Origin: Pontibacterium granulatum
GTDB lineage: Bacteria; Pseudomonadota; Gammaproteobacteria; Pseudomonadales; Balneatricaceae
Direction: 5' to 3'
Length of the DNA: 64,000 nt
Assembly (NCBI RefSeq): GCF_029961155.1
Contig: NZ_JASBRH010000006.1
Coordinates: 172,593-236,592 of the forward strand
Below, in pieces: positions 49,050 through 57,561 of the stretch; position 1 is the stretch's first letter; every line of letters starts with the position of its first letter. The position numbers and the translations under genes are program-made. Below the pieces are notes generated by a model. It made no database searches and had not been told where the DNA came from. It worked only from the letters and a program-made list of their open reading frames with translations.

Positions 49050-50258
49050 TTAGTTAGCGGATGGTCGGTTGTCGATGGTGATCAGGATCTGATTATCCCG
49101 GTCCAGGCTCGCACTGGCCAGCATCACAATCTGATCGCTGCTGACAACACGCAGCTGTTCACTGTAGTTGGCCAGCGTATCGAGCGGCAGCTGATAGAGT
49201 GCCACCTGTTGCAGGGCTGTCAGCTGGTTTTGTTCGTCAGTCATACGCTCCTGCCAGTTTTCAATTACCTGATTGCGGCTTCTCTCGGCCAGTTCAGGTG
49301 TGAGGCGGTTGCGCAGCGCAGTCAGTAGGTTATCCAGGGGCTGATCTGAATGCAGAAGCAGCGCACTGTAACCACCATCCTGCAGGGATGACCAAAGCTG
49401 ACGGTAATCGAAGCTCAGGCGCTCGTTAGTTTGTGCCAGCGCATCCTGCAACAGGTGAGCGGCCAGCTTATGTACGGCAAACTGATCGCTGGTGCGCGGT
49501 GGGATGGCAGAACCCAGTAAAAGGTGGAAGCGACTGTCGTTGGTGGCAGGCAGGATCTGTACTTGAGGGTGGCTACTTAGCTGACGTGCACTCAGTGATG
49601 ACGGTACCAGGCGCGGTGGATGTTCAGCGAGCTGTTCTGCCAACTCTTCAGCTTCGTTCCCGGATACAAAGAAACGGGCGTTGTTGAGCATTCCCTGATA
49701 GCGGTTATTCAATTGCATCAGCGGGTCTTGCTGGTCGCCACCGGTCAGGCGGCTGAAAAAACTGTTCAGCAGCTGCTGATCGGTTTTATGGGATTGCAGA
49801 TAGTCGCGGGCTTTCAGCTTTTCCAGCACCGGTTGCCACAATACCGGTTCGATCGGTTGCTGCAGATTGGCGAACAATGACTGCCAGTCAGGCTGCTGAT
49901 CCACGGCTGTGAGGTTGAACTCGAGGTTCAGGTGGTCCTGTGCCTGACGCAGGCTGTAACGCACGGAATTGGGCAGGACTTGGGCCCCAAGCTGGCTTTC
50001 AAGTATCTGGGCCAGCAGCGTCTGCAGTTGTTTTTCGCTGTTGCTGATCGCGCTGCCGGTGGGGAGCAGTACGCTCAGGTTGGTGGTGTCGGCGTTGTGC
50101 TCAACCCAGTACACCGGCAGGTTCTCTGCACGGTTCAGCTCCAGATAATCCGGCTCCCGAGAATCCAGCGTAGCCAGGTACAGGATGGTGATCGCCGATA
50201 CCCACATGATGATTTTCAGGTAGGTACGATTAAACAGCGGCTTGTAGGGTTCAGACAT
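49050..50258 (-). CDS. Membrane-anchored M16-like protein lacking the zinc motif
   Basis: 402 residues if the ATG at 50258 is used; no strong ribosome site precedes it, so the start is uncertain. One N-terminal membrane helix (LKIIMWVSAITILYLATL) anchors the rest in the periplasm. The fold signs are those of insulinase/pitrilysin halves (LPVYWVEHNADTTNLSVLLP at the N-terminus, LLLGSAIPPRTSDQFAVHKL later), but the HxxEH zinc motif is absent. In pseudomonads two adjacent M16-type genes lie here, one active and one not; only one remains in this window. It is probably an inactive, structural member whose partner must be elsewhere or lost. Confidence 0.75.
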   Translation of the reverse strand: MSEPYKPLFNRTYLKIIMWVSAITILYLATLDSREPDYLELNRAENLPVYWVEHNADTTNLSVLLPTGSAISNSEKQLQTLLAQILESQLGAQVLPNSVRYSLRQAQDHLNLEFNLTAVDQQPDWQSLFANLQQPIEPVLWQPVLEKLKARDYLQSHKTDQQLLNSFFSRLTGGDQQDPLMQLNNRYQGMLNNARFFVSGNEAEELAEQLAEHPPRLVPSSLSARQLSSHPQVQILPATNDSRFHLLLGSAIPPRTSDQFAVHKLAAHLLQDALAQTNERLSFDYRQLWSSLQDGGYSALLLHSDQPLDNLLTALRNRLTPELAERSRNQVIENWQERMTDEQNQLTALQQVALYQLPLDTLANYSEQLRVVSSDQIVMLASASLDRDNQILITIDNRPSAN

Positions 50259-50527
50259 AAGTCGCGACAGTCCTTTCCTTTGTATGGATATTGGCGCTCT
50301 ATGATAAGATACCGGGCGGTAATTCAAAATGACTCATGATCTGCAACGAGTCAGCGTTATAGTGAGCTGGTCTGATCGAAGCACGCCGGGCGTATGCGCC
50401 GGATTCTAGCATCTCAGACCCTCGTCAGACGCCGGAAACTGATTTTTTATTTATGCGCTTGTTTTGCAGCAGGGTACTGCCGGTTGGGAAATCCCAAGCG
50501 GGGTGCGTGCTGTATTGAGGAATACTG

Positions 50528-51856
50528 ATGTTTAAGAAACTGAAATCGCTGTTTGGCGGCGGCGACGAAGCGAAAGAAAAGGTTGTATCGACCGAAGAAA
50601 CGGCGGTTGCTGAAGCCGAGGTTGAAGCGAAACCGTCGGTAGAAGAACCGGTCGCGAAAGAAGAGCCTCTAGCAGAAAAAGAGCCTTCAGCAGAACAAGG
50701 GCCAGCAGCAGAACCAGAGCCTGCAGCAGAAACCGTACCTGAACCCGCTGAAGAAGCGCCGGTAGAAGAGGTGGTTGCCGAAGAACCTACCCGCGAACAG
50801 CCGGAAGCGGTTGTAGAACCTGACGTTGTCGTCGAGCCGGTTGAGCCCGTACGAGAGCCGGAACCTGAGCCACAGCCAGAGCCGGTTGTCGCAGCGCCAG
50901 CGCTCATTTTGGCAGCTGAGCCGGAACCTGAGAAAAAAGGCCGTTTCTTCGCCCGCATCAAGGCGGGACTGACCCGCACCAAGGCGAACCTGACCAAGCA
51001 GCTGGGTAACCTGTTCCTGGGTGCTAAAGAGATTGACGACGATCTGCTGGAAGAGATCGAAACGCTGTTGCTGATGGCCGACGTGGGTGTGGAAGCGACC
51101 ACCGAGATTATCGAACGCCTGACCGACAAGGTTGAGCGTAAGCAGTTGGGTGATGCCCAGGCGCTGCAGGTTGCCCTGAAAGAGGAGCTGGCTGCGCTGC
51201 TGCACGAAGTAGATGAGCCGCTGAAGGTAGAAGCCAAAGAGGGGCCGTACGTGATCCTGATGGTGGGTGTGAACGGTGTAGGTAAAACCACCACCATCGG
51301 TAAGCTGGCGAAGAAATTCCAGGCAGAAGGTAAGTCTGTCATGCTGGCAGCGGGTGATACCTTCCGTGCGGCAGCGGTTGAGCAGTTGCAGGTCTGGGGT
51401 GAGCGTAACGACGTGCCGGTTGTCGCACAGCACACCGGTGCCGATTCCGCATCCGTGATCTACGATGCGGTGCAGTCTGCACAGGCGAAAAACGTTGATG
51501 TCCTGATCGCCGATACCGCCGGTCGTCTGCAGAACAAAGACCACCTGATGGACGAGCTGGCAAAAGTCGTGCGTGTGATGAAGAAACTATCGCCAGACGC
51601 CCCACACGAAGTGATGCTGGTACTGGATGCGGGTACCGGTCAGAACGCACTGAGCCAGGCGAAAACCTTTAAAGAAGCCGTGGGCGTATCCGGTATCACC
51701 CTCACCAAATTGGACGGTACCGCCAAAGGCGGTGTGATCTTCGCGATCGCCAAGCAGATGGAGTTGCCGATCCGCTTTATCGGCGTGGGCGAGCAGATCG
51801 ACGATCTGCGTCCATTTAACTCCGACGAGTTTGTCGACGCCCTCTTCGAAGAGTAA
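50528..51856 (+). CDS. ftsY: Signal recognition particle receptor FtsY
   Basis: 442 residues. The first 135 residues are an acidic, Pro/Ala/Glu/Val-rich A domain with repeats such as EEPLAEKEPSAEQGPAAEPE, of low complexity. The N domain starts near KKGRFFARIKAGLTRTKANL. The GTPase has G1 GVNGVGKTTTIGKLAKKF, the DTFRAAAVEQL block, G3 ADTAGRLQNKDHLMDEL, G4 TKLDGTAKGG and GVGEQIDDLRPF. FtsY docks ribosome-SRP complexes at the inner membrane. It heads the ftsY-ftsE-ftsX operon, the conserved order. Confidence 0.98.
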   Translation: MFKKLKSLFGGGDEAKEKVVSTEETAVAEAEVEAKPSVEEPVAKEEPLAEKEPSAEQGPAAEPEPAAETVPEPAEEAPVEEVVAEEPTREQPEAVVEPDVVVEPVEPVREPEPEPQPEPVVAAPALILAAEPEPEKKGRFFARIKAGLTRTKANLTKQLGNLFLGAKEIDDDLLEEIETLLLMADVGVEATTEIIERLTDKVERKQLGDAQALQVALKEELAALLHEVDEPLKVEAKEGPYVILMVGVNGVGKTTTIGKLAKKFQAEGKSVMLAAGDTFRAAAVEQLQVWGERNDVPVVAQHTGADSASVIYDAVQSAQAKNVDVLIADTAGRLQNKDHLMDELAKVVRVMKKLSPDAPHEVMLVLDAGTGQNALSQAKTFKEAVGVSGITLTKLDGTAKGGVIFAIAKQMELPIRFIGVGEQIDDLRPFNSDEFVDALFEE

Positions 51857-51873
51857 CAAAGAGTAGACAACGG

Positions 51874-52533
51874 ATGATCCGCTTCGATCGAGTCAGTAAA
51901 CGCTTTGCCACCGGGCAAGATGCCCTGAGTGATATCAGTTTCGACCTCACGCGCGGGGAGATGGCGTTTCTGACCGGCCACTCGGGTGCGGGGAAAAGTA
52001 CCCTGTTGAAGCTGATCATGCTGATGGAGCGCCCGACCCAGGGCAACGTGTTTGTGGGTGATCAGGATCTGTCCCGGATGAAAGGCGGTGAGATCCCGTA
52101 CCTGCGCCGTAAGATCGGCGTGGTGTTCCAGAATCACCAGTTGCTCTTTGATCGCACCGTGTTTGACAATATCGCCCTGCCGTTGGATATCTCCGGTTAC
52201 TCGCCGGAAGATGCGGCCCGTCGTGTGCGCGCGGCGCTGGACAAGGTGGGATTGCTCTCCAAAGAGAAGATGAATCCGGTCATGCTGTCCACCGGTGAAC
52301 AGCAGCGTGTGGGGATCGCCCGTGCAATCGTCAATAAGCCGCAACTGCTGCTGGCGGACGAGCCGACCGGTAACCTCGACCCGGCATTGTCGGAAGAGAT
52401 CATGCGCCTGTTCATGGAATTCAACCGTCACGGCACCACCGTGCTGATCGCGAGTCACGATCTCAACCTGATCTCGCGCATGCGCAACCGTATCCTGACC
52501 CTGAAACGTGGGAGGCTGGTGGCCGGTGCCTAA
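51874..52533 (+). CDS. ftsE: Cell division ATPase FtsE
   Basis: 219 residues. Walker A LTGHSGAGKSTLLKLI, Q-loop VVFQNHQLL, signature LSTGEQQRVGIARAI, Walker B LLLADEPTGNLDP, H-loop LIASHDLNLI. With FtsX it forms a type VII ABC complex at the septum that activates peptidoglycan hydrolases through EnvC-type proteins. It starts 17 bp after ftsY and overlaps ftsX by eight bases. Confidence 0.98.
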   Translation: MIRFDRVSKRFATGQDALSDISFDLTRGEMAFLTGHSGAGKSTLLKLIMLMERPTQGNVFVGDQDLSRMKGGEIPYLRRKIGVVFQNHQLLFDRTVFDNIALPLDISGYSPEDAARRVRAALDKVGLLSKEKMNPVMLSTGEQQRVGIARAIVNKPQLLLADEPTGNLDPALSEEIMRLFMEFNRHGTTVLIASHDLNLISRMRNRILTLKRGRLVAGA

Positions 52534-53599
52534 TCGAGTGGAAGAGCGTCGTCGTGGCGCGGTGCGTCAGCAGCCAACGACCAAGCCAACCCGTCAGGGT
52601 AAACAAGCTCAGTCGCAGCCGAAGGCTGCACCCCAGACGGCCGCTCCTCAGAAGGGGGCGGAGCGCCATCGGATCAAGTTTGCCGATGCGCGCCGCAGCT
52701 GGATTCGCAACCATGCGGATGTAGCGGCCAATGCCTATCACCGCCTTTGGGCGTCCCCGCTATCGACCCTGATGACCCTCGCCGTACTGGCGATAGCACT
52801 GGCGTTGCCGGGGGCGTTGCTGGCGGGACTGAAAAACCTGCATGGCTTGAGCGAAGGCTGGGGCACTGAGCCGCGTATCTCTCTTTACCTGCATACCAGC
52901 GTCACCGAAGCCAAGGCCGAACAGGTCAGTCGGCAACTGTTGCTGCGCGATGATCTCTCCGCCGTAGAGCTGATCAGTAAAGAGCAAGGCCTGCTGGAGT
53001 TTCGTCGCACCACCGGCCTGGATGATGTGCTACAGTACCTGTCGGATAACCCGCTACCCAGCGTGATTGTGGTGCTGCCAAGAGGCAAAGATGCCACCAC
53101 CTTGCCGTTGCTGCGGGAGCAACTCGCTGAGCTGCCGGAGGTGGAAGAGGCGGTGCTGGATATGGCCTGGGTACAGCGCCTGACGGCGATTGTCGCCGTG
53201 TCCGAGCGTGGTGTGATCGTGTTTGGGGTCTTGCTGGCCCTGGCCGTGTTGATGGTGGTAGGTAACACCATCCGCCTACTGATCGAAAACCGCCGTGACG
53301 AGATCATCGTGGCTAAGTTGGTGGGCGCAACCAATGCGTGGGTGCGTCGTCCGTTCCTCTACACCGGTGCCTGGTTTGGTTTGCTGGGTGGAGTAATCGC
53401 CTGGGTCTTGGTGCAGGTGAGCCTGATGTTGCTGGAACCACCGGTGGAGCAGTTGGCTGAGTTGTACGAAAGCCAGTTTGAGATTCAGGGGCTGGGTTGG
53501 TTGGGCTCGTTGCTGCTGATTCTGGTCAGTACTCTGTTGGGGCTGGCCGGTGCCTGGCTGGCGGTCGGTCGTCACCTGCGTGAAGTAGAGCCCCGCTAA
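52526..53599 (+). CDS. ftsX: Cell division protein FtsX
   Basis: 357 residues from a GTG at 52526, ten bases behind GGAGG and overlapping the end of ftsE. The first 60 residues are a basic, Gln/Lys/Pro-rich cytoplasmic tail (QQPTTKPTRQGKQAQSQPKA). Four membrane helices are visible: LMTLAVLAIALALPGALLAG, VIVFGVLLALAVLMVVG, YTGAWFGLLGGVIAWVLVQV and LGSLLLILVSTLLGLAGAWL. The large periplasmic loop between helices 1 and 2 contains ELISKEQGLLEFRR. As in the family, it carries the signal from FtsE to periplasmic hydrolase activators. Confidence 0.96.
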   Translation: MPNRVEERRRGAVRQQPTTKPTRQGKQAQSQPKAAPQTAAPQKGAERHRIKFADARRSWIRNHADVAANAYHRLWASPLSTLMTLAVLAIALALPGALLAGLKNLHGLSEGWGTEPRISLYLHTSVTEAKAEQVSRQLLLRDDLSAVELISKEQGLLEFRRTTGLDDVLQYLSDNPLPSVIVVLPRGKDATTLPLLREQLAELPEVEEAVLDMAWVQRLTAIVAVSERGVIVFGVLLALAVLMVVGNTIRLLIENRRDEIIVAKLVGATNAWVRRPFLYTGAWFGLLGGVIAWVLVQVSLMLLEPPVEQLAELYESQFEIQGLGWLGSLLLILVSTLLGLAGAWLAVGRHLREVEPR

Positions 53600-53716
53600 A
53601 CACGCAAAGCTTATATGTCTATGGCCCCAACCTTTAGTTTCGGGCCATTGTTGCACCATTTGAACGCTGATTTCCCTGAAAACGACGCAAATCGGGCGAA
53701 AGGATGCCGTTCCTGT

Positions 53717-53853
53717 CTTGAAATCTTCATCTTTCCCCGCTAATTTACACTGTTCACTGAGGTGCCAACCTCAGCGGAGTTGGAACTAAATCCTGCCAAG
53801 CAGGTCACAGTGACGGATTCACTTTTTTCGTCATTAGATACGAGGTCAAAAAG
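53717..53853 (+). promoter_or_regulatory. rpoH promoter and structured leader
   Basis: TTGAAA (53718-53723), a 17-bp spacer and TAATTT (53741-53746) make a plausible sigma-70 promoter. The same place reads CTTGAAA with CCCC 11 bp later, reminiscent of a heat-shock promoter but with too short a spacer. Past it three hairpins follow: CTGAGGT/ACCTCAG (53757-53774, perfect), CCTGC/GCAGG (53792-53804) and TGACG/CGTCA (53811-53833), the last ending about 20 bp before the TTG start. GAGGT (53842-53846) is the ribosome site. The folds could act as a temperature-sensitive control element; this is inference. Confidence 0.5.
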
Positions 53854-54708
53854 TTGGGCACAAGCTTACAAATCGTTGAAAACCTCTCTCCGGGTCGCAA
53901 TCTGGATGCCTACGTGCAATCCGTAAGTGCAATCCCTGTACTGAGTGCAGATGAGGAGCGTAAGCTGGCAGAGCGTCTCTACTACGAGGAAGATGTCGCA
54001 TCTGCACGTCAGCTCGTTATGTCACATCTGCGATTTGTGGTTCACGTAGCAAAGTCCTATTCCGGTTACGGTCTGCCGTTGGGTGACCTGATCCAGGAGG
54101 GTAACGTGGGTCTGATGAAAGCGGTCCGTCGCTTCGATCCGACCATGGGTGTACGTCTGGTTTCCTTTGCAGTGCATTGGATCAAGGCCGAAATGCACGA
54201 GTTTATCCTGCGTAACTGGCGTATCGTAAAAGTAGCCACCACCAAGGCTCAACGTAAGTTGTTCTTCAACCTGCGTTCCATGAAAAAGGGCCTGACCTGG
54301 ATGACCAACGACGAGGTTAAAGCCGTCGCGGATGATCTGGGTGTGGAAGCCAAAACCGTTCGTGAAATGGAAGGCCGTCTGGCTGCCAACGACACCGCAT
54401 TTGATGCGCCGGTGGCGGATGACGACGAGACCCCTTTCTACGCCCCTGCGAACTACCTGGAAGATATGAGTGCCGATCCGGCCAGCCAGGTTGAAGATGC
54501 CAACTGGAAGCAGGAAACCGAACAACAGCTGATGACCGCCATGCAGCAGCTGGACGAGCGCAGCCAGGACATCCTGATCCAGCGTTGGTTGCGCGAAGAG
54601 AAAGCCACCCTGCACGAACTGGCCGCGAAGTATCAGGTCTCGGCGGAACGTATCCGTCAGCTTGAGAAAAACGCCATGAAGAAGATTCGATTGGCACTGG
54701 AAGCCTAA
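53854..54708 (+). CDS. rpoH: Heat-shock sigma factor RpoH (sigma-32)
   Basis: 284 residues. It starts at TTG (53854), seven bases after GAGGT; the resulting start [21 protein letters not shown] lines up with the family, and no ATG is available there. Region 2 is [21 protein letters not shown] with [20 protein letters not shown]; the RpoH box, unique to sigma-32, is [15 protein letters not shown]; region 4 is [20 protein letters not shown] and [19 protein letters not shown]. It directs transcription of chaperone and protease genes. It follows ftsX on the same strand, as in other gammaproteobacteria, with its own promoter region of 254 bp. Confidence 0.97.
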   Translation: MGTSLQIVENLSPGRNLDAYVQSVSAIPVLSADEERKLAERLYYEEDVASARQLVMSHLRFVVHVAKSYSGYGLPLGDLIQEGNVGLMKAVRRFDPTMGVRLVSFAVHWIKAEMHEFILRNWRIVKVATTKAQRKLFFNLRSMKKGLTWMTNDEVKAVADDLGVEAKTVREMEGRLAANDTAFDAPVADDDETPFYAPANYLEDMSADPASQVEDANWKQETEQQLMTAMQQLDERSQDILIQRWLREEKATLHELAAKYQVSAERIRQLEKNAMKKIRLALEA

Positions 54709-54737
54709 GGGCTGCCGTGACCATCAACCGACCACAT

Positions 54738-54765
54738 AAGAGCCGCTAAACTGCGGCTCTTTTTT
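54738..54765 (+). terminator. Rho-independent terminator of rpoH
   Basis: AAGAGCCGC (54738-54746) and GCGGCTCTT (54753-54761), 6-nt loop, then a T run. It is about 30 bp past the rpoH stop. Confidence 0.95.
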
Positions 54766-54857
54766 GTCTGCGATACGGGCTGTGGAACGTGTGCAGGTCA
54801 AGACGACCGGCTGCCCTTTACGCTATAATCCCGCTTCACGAGTATCAGAGACAGACC

Positions 54858-55253
54858 ATGCCCGCATCCATCTTTCTGCTGATGGCCGCCCTGAGCGGTT
54901 TGATCGCCGTAGCACTTGGGGCATTTGGTACCCACGGCCTGAAAGGTTACCTGGCACCCTACCTGATGGATGTGTACCAAACCGGCGTGCAGTACCAGTT
55001 CTACCATACCTTGGCGTTGCTGGTGGTGGCGGTCTTGGGGTTGCGTGAACCTGTCCGTGCGCTAAATGTGGCGGGCTGGTGTTTTGCCCTCGGTATTGTG
55101 CTCTTCTCTGGCAGCCTGTATTTGTTGGCACTGAGCGGTACCCATTGGTTGGGTGCTGTTACGCCGATAGGTGGCTTGGCATTTCTGGTTGGCTGGGCCG
55201 CACTGGCCTATTCAGCCATACAACTGAGCGGGAAACTGAACGATGCAGATTAA
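54858..55253 (+). CDS. DUF423 small membrane protein
   Basis: 131 residues from the ATG at 54858 (MPASIFLLMAALSGLIAVAL). Four membrane helices are visible. The conserved ALGAFGTHGLKGYL and YQTGVQYQFYHTLALL blocks, and the C-terminal AVTPIGGLAFLVGWAAL, mark DUF423 (YwdK/YgdD type). Function unknown. A TATAAT at 54824-54829 lies 28 bp upstream but with no good -35. Its end overlaps thiS by 11 bp, so the thiamine genes are likely on the same transcript. Confidence 0.93.
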   Translation: MPASIFLLMAALSGLIAVALGAFGTHGLKGYLAPYLMDVYQTGVQYQFYHTLALLVVAVLGLREPVRALNVAGWCFALGIVLFSGSLYLLALSGTHWLGAVTPIGGLAFLVGWAALAYSAIQLSGKLNDAD

Positions 55254-55443
55254 TCTGAACGGTGACTCTCTGGATGTGCGCGACGGCGCATCCCTGACCG
55301 ATTTGGTGGAGCAGCTGGGCCTGAGCGGCAAGCGTATCGCCATCGAGCTGAACATGGAGATCATCCCTCGCAGTGAGCATCCGACCACACAGCTGGCGGA
55401 AAATGACACGGTGGAAATCGTCAACGCGATTGGTGGTGGTTGA
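55243..55443 (+). CDS. thiS: Sulfur carrier protein ThiS
   Basis: 66 residues, ending VEIVNAIGGG, with the Gly-Gly tail that is adenylated and turned into a thiocarboxylate to deliver sulfur for the thiazole of thiamine. MQINLNGDSLDVRDGASL and KRIAIELNMEIIPRSE fit the ubiquitin-like fold. thiG, the acceptor enzyme, follows after 66 bp. Confidence 0.95.
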   Translation: MQINLNGDSLDVRDGASLTDLVEQLGLSGKRIAIELNMEIIPRSEHPTTQLAENDTVEIVNAIGGG

Positions 55444-55509
55444 GCCTGCCATACCCACCATCCGTAGATTCATCAGCCATACGATAACGATAAACCTGGG
55501 AACAAAAGA

Positions 55510-56301
55510 ATGTCTGAGCAAGCAAACGACGCCTTGGTAATTGCCGGTAAGCGCTACAACTCCCGTCTGCTGGTCGGTACCGGTAAGTACAAAGACCTGG
55601 ATGAAACCCGTGATGCAATCGCAGCCAGCGGCGCTGAGATCGTAACCGTGGCGGTACGCCGTACCAACATCGGTCAGAATGCGGACGAGCCTAACCTGCT
55701 GGACGTCATTTCCCCGGACAAATACACCATCCTGCCAAACACCGCTGGCTGCTACACCGCAGATGACGCGGTACGTACCTGCCGCCTGGCGCGTGAACTG
55801 CTGGACGGTCACAACCTGGTGAAGCTGGAAGTACTGGGTGACCAGAAGACCCTGTACCCGAACATGGTGGAAACCATCAAAGCGACCGAAACCCTGGTGA
55901 AGGACGGCTTTGACGTGATGGTGTACTGCAACGACGACCCGATTGTCGCAGCACAGCTGGAAGACATGGGCTGTGTGGCGGTGATGCCACTGGGCTCCCT
56001 GATCGGTTCCGGTCTGGGCATCCTGAACCCACACAATATCAACATCATTATGGAAAGCGCCAAGGTGCCGGTACTGGTCGATGCGGGTGTAGGTACAGCG
56101 TCTGATGCTGCCATCGCCATGGAGATGGGCTGTGAAGGTGTACTAATGAACACCGCAATCGCAGCGGCGAAAGACCCGATCATGATGGCATCCGCGATGC
56201 GTAAAGCGATCGAAGCGGGCCGTGAAGCTTACCTGGCTGGCCGCATGCCACGTAAGAAATACGCCAGTGCCTCCTCCCCGATGGACGGCCTGATCAAGTA
56301 A
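55510..56301 (+). CDS. thiG: Thiazole synthase ThiG
   Basis: 263 residues. ThiG joins deoxyxylulose phosphate, the dehydroglycine unit and sulfur from ThiS into the thiazole phosphate. Motifs: [20 protein letters not shown] at the N-terminus, the Schiff-base lysine region [17 protein letters not shown], the phosphate loop [20 protein letters not shown], and [17 protein letters not shown]. Other thiamine genes (thiE, thiO/H) are not in the window. Confidence 0.98.
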   Translation: MSEQANDALVIAGKRYNSRLLVGTGKYKDLDETRDAIAASGAEIVTVAVRRTNIGQNADEPNLLDVISPDKYTILPNTAGCYTADDAVRTCRLARELLDGHNLVKLEVLGDQKTLYPNMVETIKATETLVKDGFDVMVYCNDDPIVAAQLEDMGCVAVMPLGSLIGSGLGILNPHNINIIMESAKVPVLVDAGVGTASDAAIAMEMGCEGVLMNTAIAAAKDPIMMASAMRKAIEAGREAYLAGRMPRKKYASASSPMDGLIK

Positions 56302-56366
56302 TTAACTGAGTTACACGCCTGAGCCCGGTGCTGGTCACCGGGTTTTGCGTTTCTGCAGCGAGAGCT

Positions 56367-57098
56367 ATGAGCGAAGAACAGATCCCACAGCAGCCTGAAT
56401 CTGAAGCAGGCGAAGAGAAGAAATACATGCGTAAGGTACGTAGCTTTGTGCTGCGTGCCGGTCGAATGACCGAAGGTCAGCAGCGCGGCTTCGATGAAGC
56501 CTGGCCGCTGATGGGCCTGGAGCTGGAAAACGGCATGATCGATACCGCCGAAGTCTTTGGTCGTGAAGCACCGGTGGTGCTGGAGATCGGTTTTGGTATG
56601 GGCGATTCCCTGATCTCCATGGCCAAGGATCAGCCAGAGAAGAACTACATCGGTATCGAAGTACACCGTCCGGGTGTAGGCCGTTTGCTCAACAACGCCA
56701 AGCTGGAAGGTCTGGAGAACATCCGTGTGTACTGTGACGATGCCGTAGAAGTATTGGCGCAGTGTATCCCGGATGGCAGCCTCGACACGCTGCAGCTGTT
56801 CTTCCCGGATCCATGGCACAAGAAAAAGCACCACAAACGCCGTATCGTGCAGCCTGAATTCGCTCAGGCGCTGCGTAAGAAGCTGAAAGTAGGCGGTGTG
56901 TTCCACATGGCAACTGACTGGGAAAACTACGCCGAGCACATGATGGAAGTGATGAGCGCGGCAGAAGGCTACCAGAACGTGGCCGGTGACGGTCAGTACT
57001 CACCGCAGCCGGAATGGCGCCCGGTGACCAAGTTCCAGAAACGCGGCGAGCGTCTGGGGCATGGGGTCTGGGACCTGATGTTCGAACGCACTGCATAA
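56367..57098 (+). CDS. trmB: tRNA (guanine-46-N7) methyltransferase
   Basis: 243 residues from the ATG at 56367 ([19 protein letters not shown]); the upstream part of the frame lacks a start with a ribosome site. TrmB methylates G46 in the variable loop of tRNAs. SAM motif: [19 protein letters not shown]; catalytic region: [20 protein letters not shown], with the family's PDPWxKxRHxKRR pattern; tRNA-contact [20 protein letters not shown] at the C-terminus. The first 25 residues are acidic and variable. It is the last core gene before the accessory insertion, as the repeats begin 38 bp past its stop. Confidence 0.97.
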   Translation: MSEEQIPQQPESEAGEEKKYMRKVRSFVLRAGRMTEGQQRGFDEAWPLMGLELENGMIDTAEVFGREAPVVLEIGFGMGDSLISMAKDQPEKNYIGIEVHRPGVGRLLNNAKLEGLENIRVYCDDAVEVLAQCIPDGSLDTLQLFFPDPWHKKKHHKRRIVQPEFAQALRKKLKVGGVFHMATDWENYAEHMMEVMSAAEGYQNVAGDGQYSPQPEWRPVTKFQKRGERLGHGVWDLMFERTA

Positions 57099-57111
57099 AC
57101 TCTTTTCAAAG

Positions 57112-57129
57112 GCCTGCTATCAAGCAGGC
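57112..57129 (+). terminator. Hairpin behind trmB, lacking its T tract
   Basis: GCCTGC (57112-57117) and GCAGGC (57124-57129) pair around TATCAA, 13 bp after the trmB stop. A normal terminator would continue with T residues; instead TGTGCTCAAACAATAAAG follows, the start of the repeat array. This fits an insertion that cut in just behind the stem. Confidence 0.6.
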
Positions 57130-57136
57130 TGTGCTC

Positions 57137-57216
57137 AAACAATAAAGTTGTTAACAAAACAATAAAGTCTTTAAGCAGACAATAAAGTAGTTAAGTAAAC
57201 AATATAGTTGTTAAGT
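57137..57216. repeat. Four tandem 20-bp direct repeats, transposon-end-like
   Basis: Four units with an exact 20-bp period share the core ACAATAAAGTNGTTAA: cores start at 57139, 57159, 57179 and 57199, the last reading ACAATATAG. The first and fourth core are also near-palindromes (AACAA-N5-TTGTT). There are no spacers, so this is not CRISPR. The sequence TGTGCT at 57130, just before them, would suit the TGT terminus of a Tn7-like element, whose ends hold spaced transposase-binding repeats of about this size. No transposase gene of that type is in the window. Iteron or regulator-binding arrays are alternatives. Confidence 0.7.
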
Positions 57217-57241
57217 TAGTGGACAAACTGATGTCCGTTAA

Positions 57242-57270
57242 CGATAAGCGACCAGGACGGTCGCTTATCG
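57242..57270. repeat. 12-bp perfect inverted repeat
   Basis: CGATAAGCGACC (57242-57253) pairs fully with GGTCGCTTATCG (57259-57270) around AGGAC. A further nested pair surrounds it: AACGATAA at 57240 and TTATCGTT near 57285. Neither strand has a T run after the stem. It is a cruciform-prone site right behind the direct repeats and may be part of a mobile element end or an operator. Confidence 0.6.
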
Positions 57271-57313
57271 GCACAGAGTGGACATTATCGTTGCTTTCAG
57301 CAAAAGCACGAAT

Positions 57314-57490
57314 CTAGCGCCAGTGAATTGTTACTCTGCCCCCGATTTCTGGATTCTCCAGGATAACCCCCTTGATGATGTAGCTGGCATAGATCAGTGC
57401 CTGTAACTGGTCAAAACCAACTGTTTTGTATTTACGGGCCGTAATGAGTATCCAAAGTTGGGTTTTAGGTACTGTAAAGTGGTTGCTCAT
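57314..57490 (-). CDS. Possible small protein, 58 residues, unknown
   Basis: An ATG at 57488-57490 on the minus strand opens a frame to a TAG at 57314: it begins MSNHFTVPKTQLWILITARK and ends ENPEIGGRVTIHWR. The translation is balanced in composition and looks protein-like (a buried helix ALIYASYIIKGVIL), but the ribosome site before it is poor. I do not recognise it. It lies between the direct repeats and the IS30 scar, so it could be the rest of a larger element gene or a small accessory protein. Confidence 0.35.
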   Translation of the reverse strand: MSNHFTVPKTQLWILITARKYKTVGFDQLQALIYASYIIKGVILENPEIGGRVTIHWR

Positions 57491-57561
57491 GAATCACTAC
57501 TGCGAACACGGTGACGAGCATTTACCGTAACGCGAATTCAACTCCGAAGTGATACATCTGC

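Noticed and set aside
50425..51435. 336-codon minus-strand Ser/Thr/Gly-rich frame opposite ftsY
   Set aside because: It mirrors the acidic repeat region of FtsY; low complexity, not a protein-coding signal.
53717..53746. Sigma-32 promoter for autoregulation of rpoH
   Set aside because: CTTGAAA and CCCC are there, but the 11-bp spacer is shorter than the usual 13 or so and the -10 lacks CCCCAT; the sigma-70 reading fits better.
57137..57216. Direct repeats as a CRISPR array
   Set aside because: The units are contiguous with a 20-bp period and no unique spacers; no cas genes are near.
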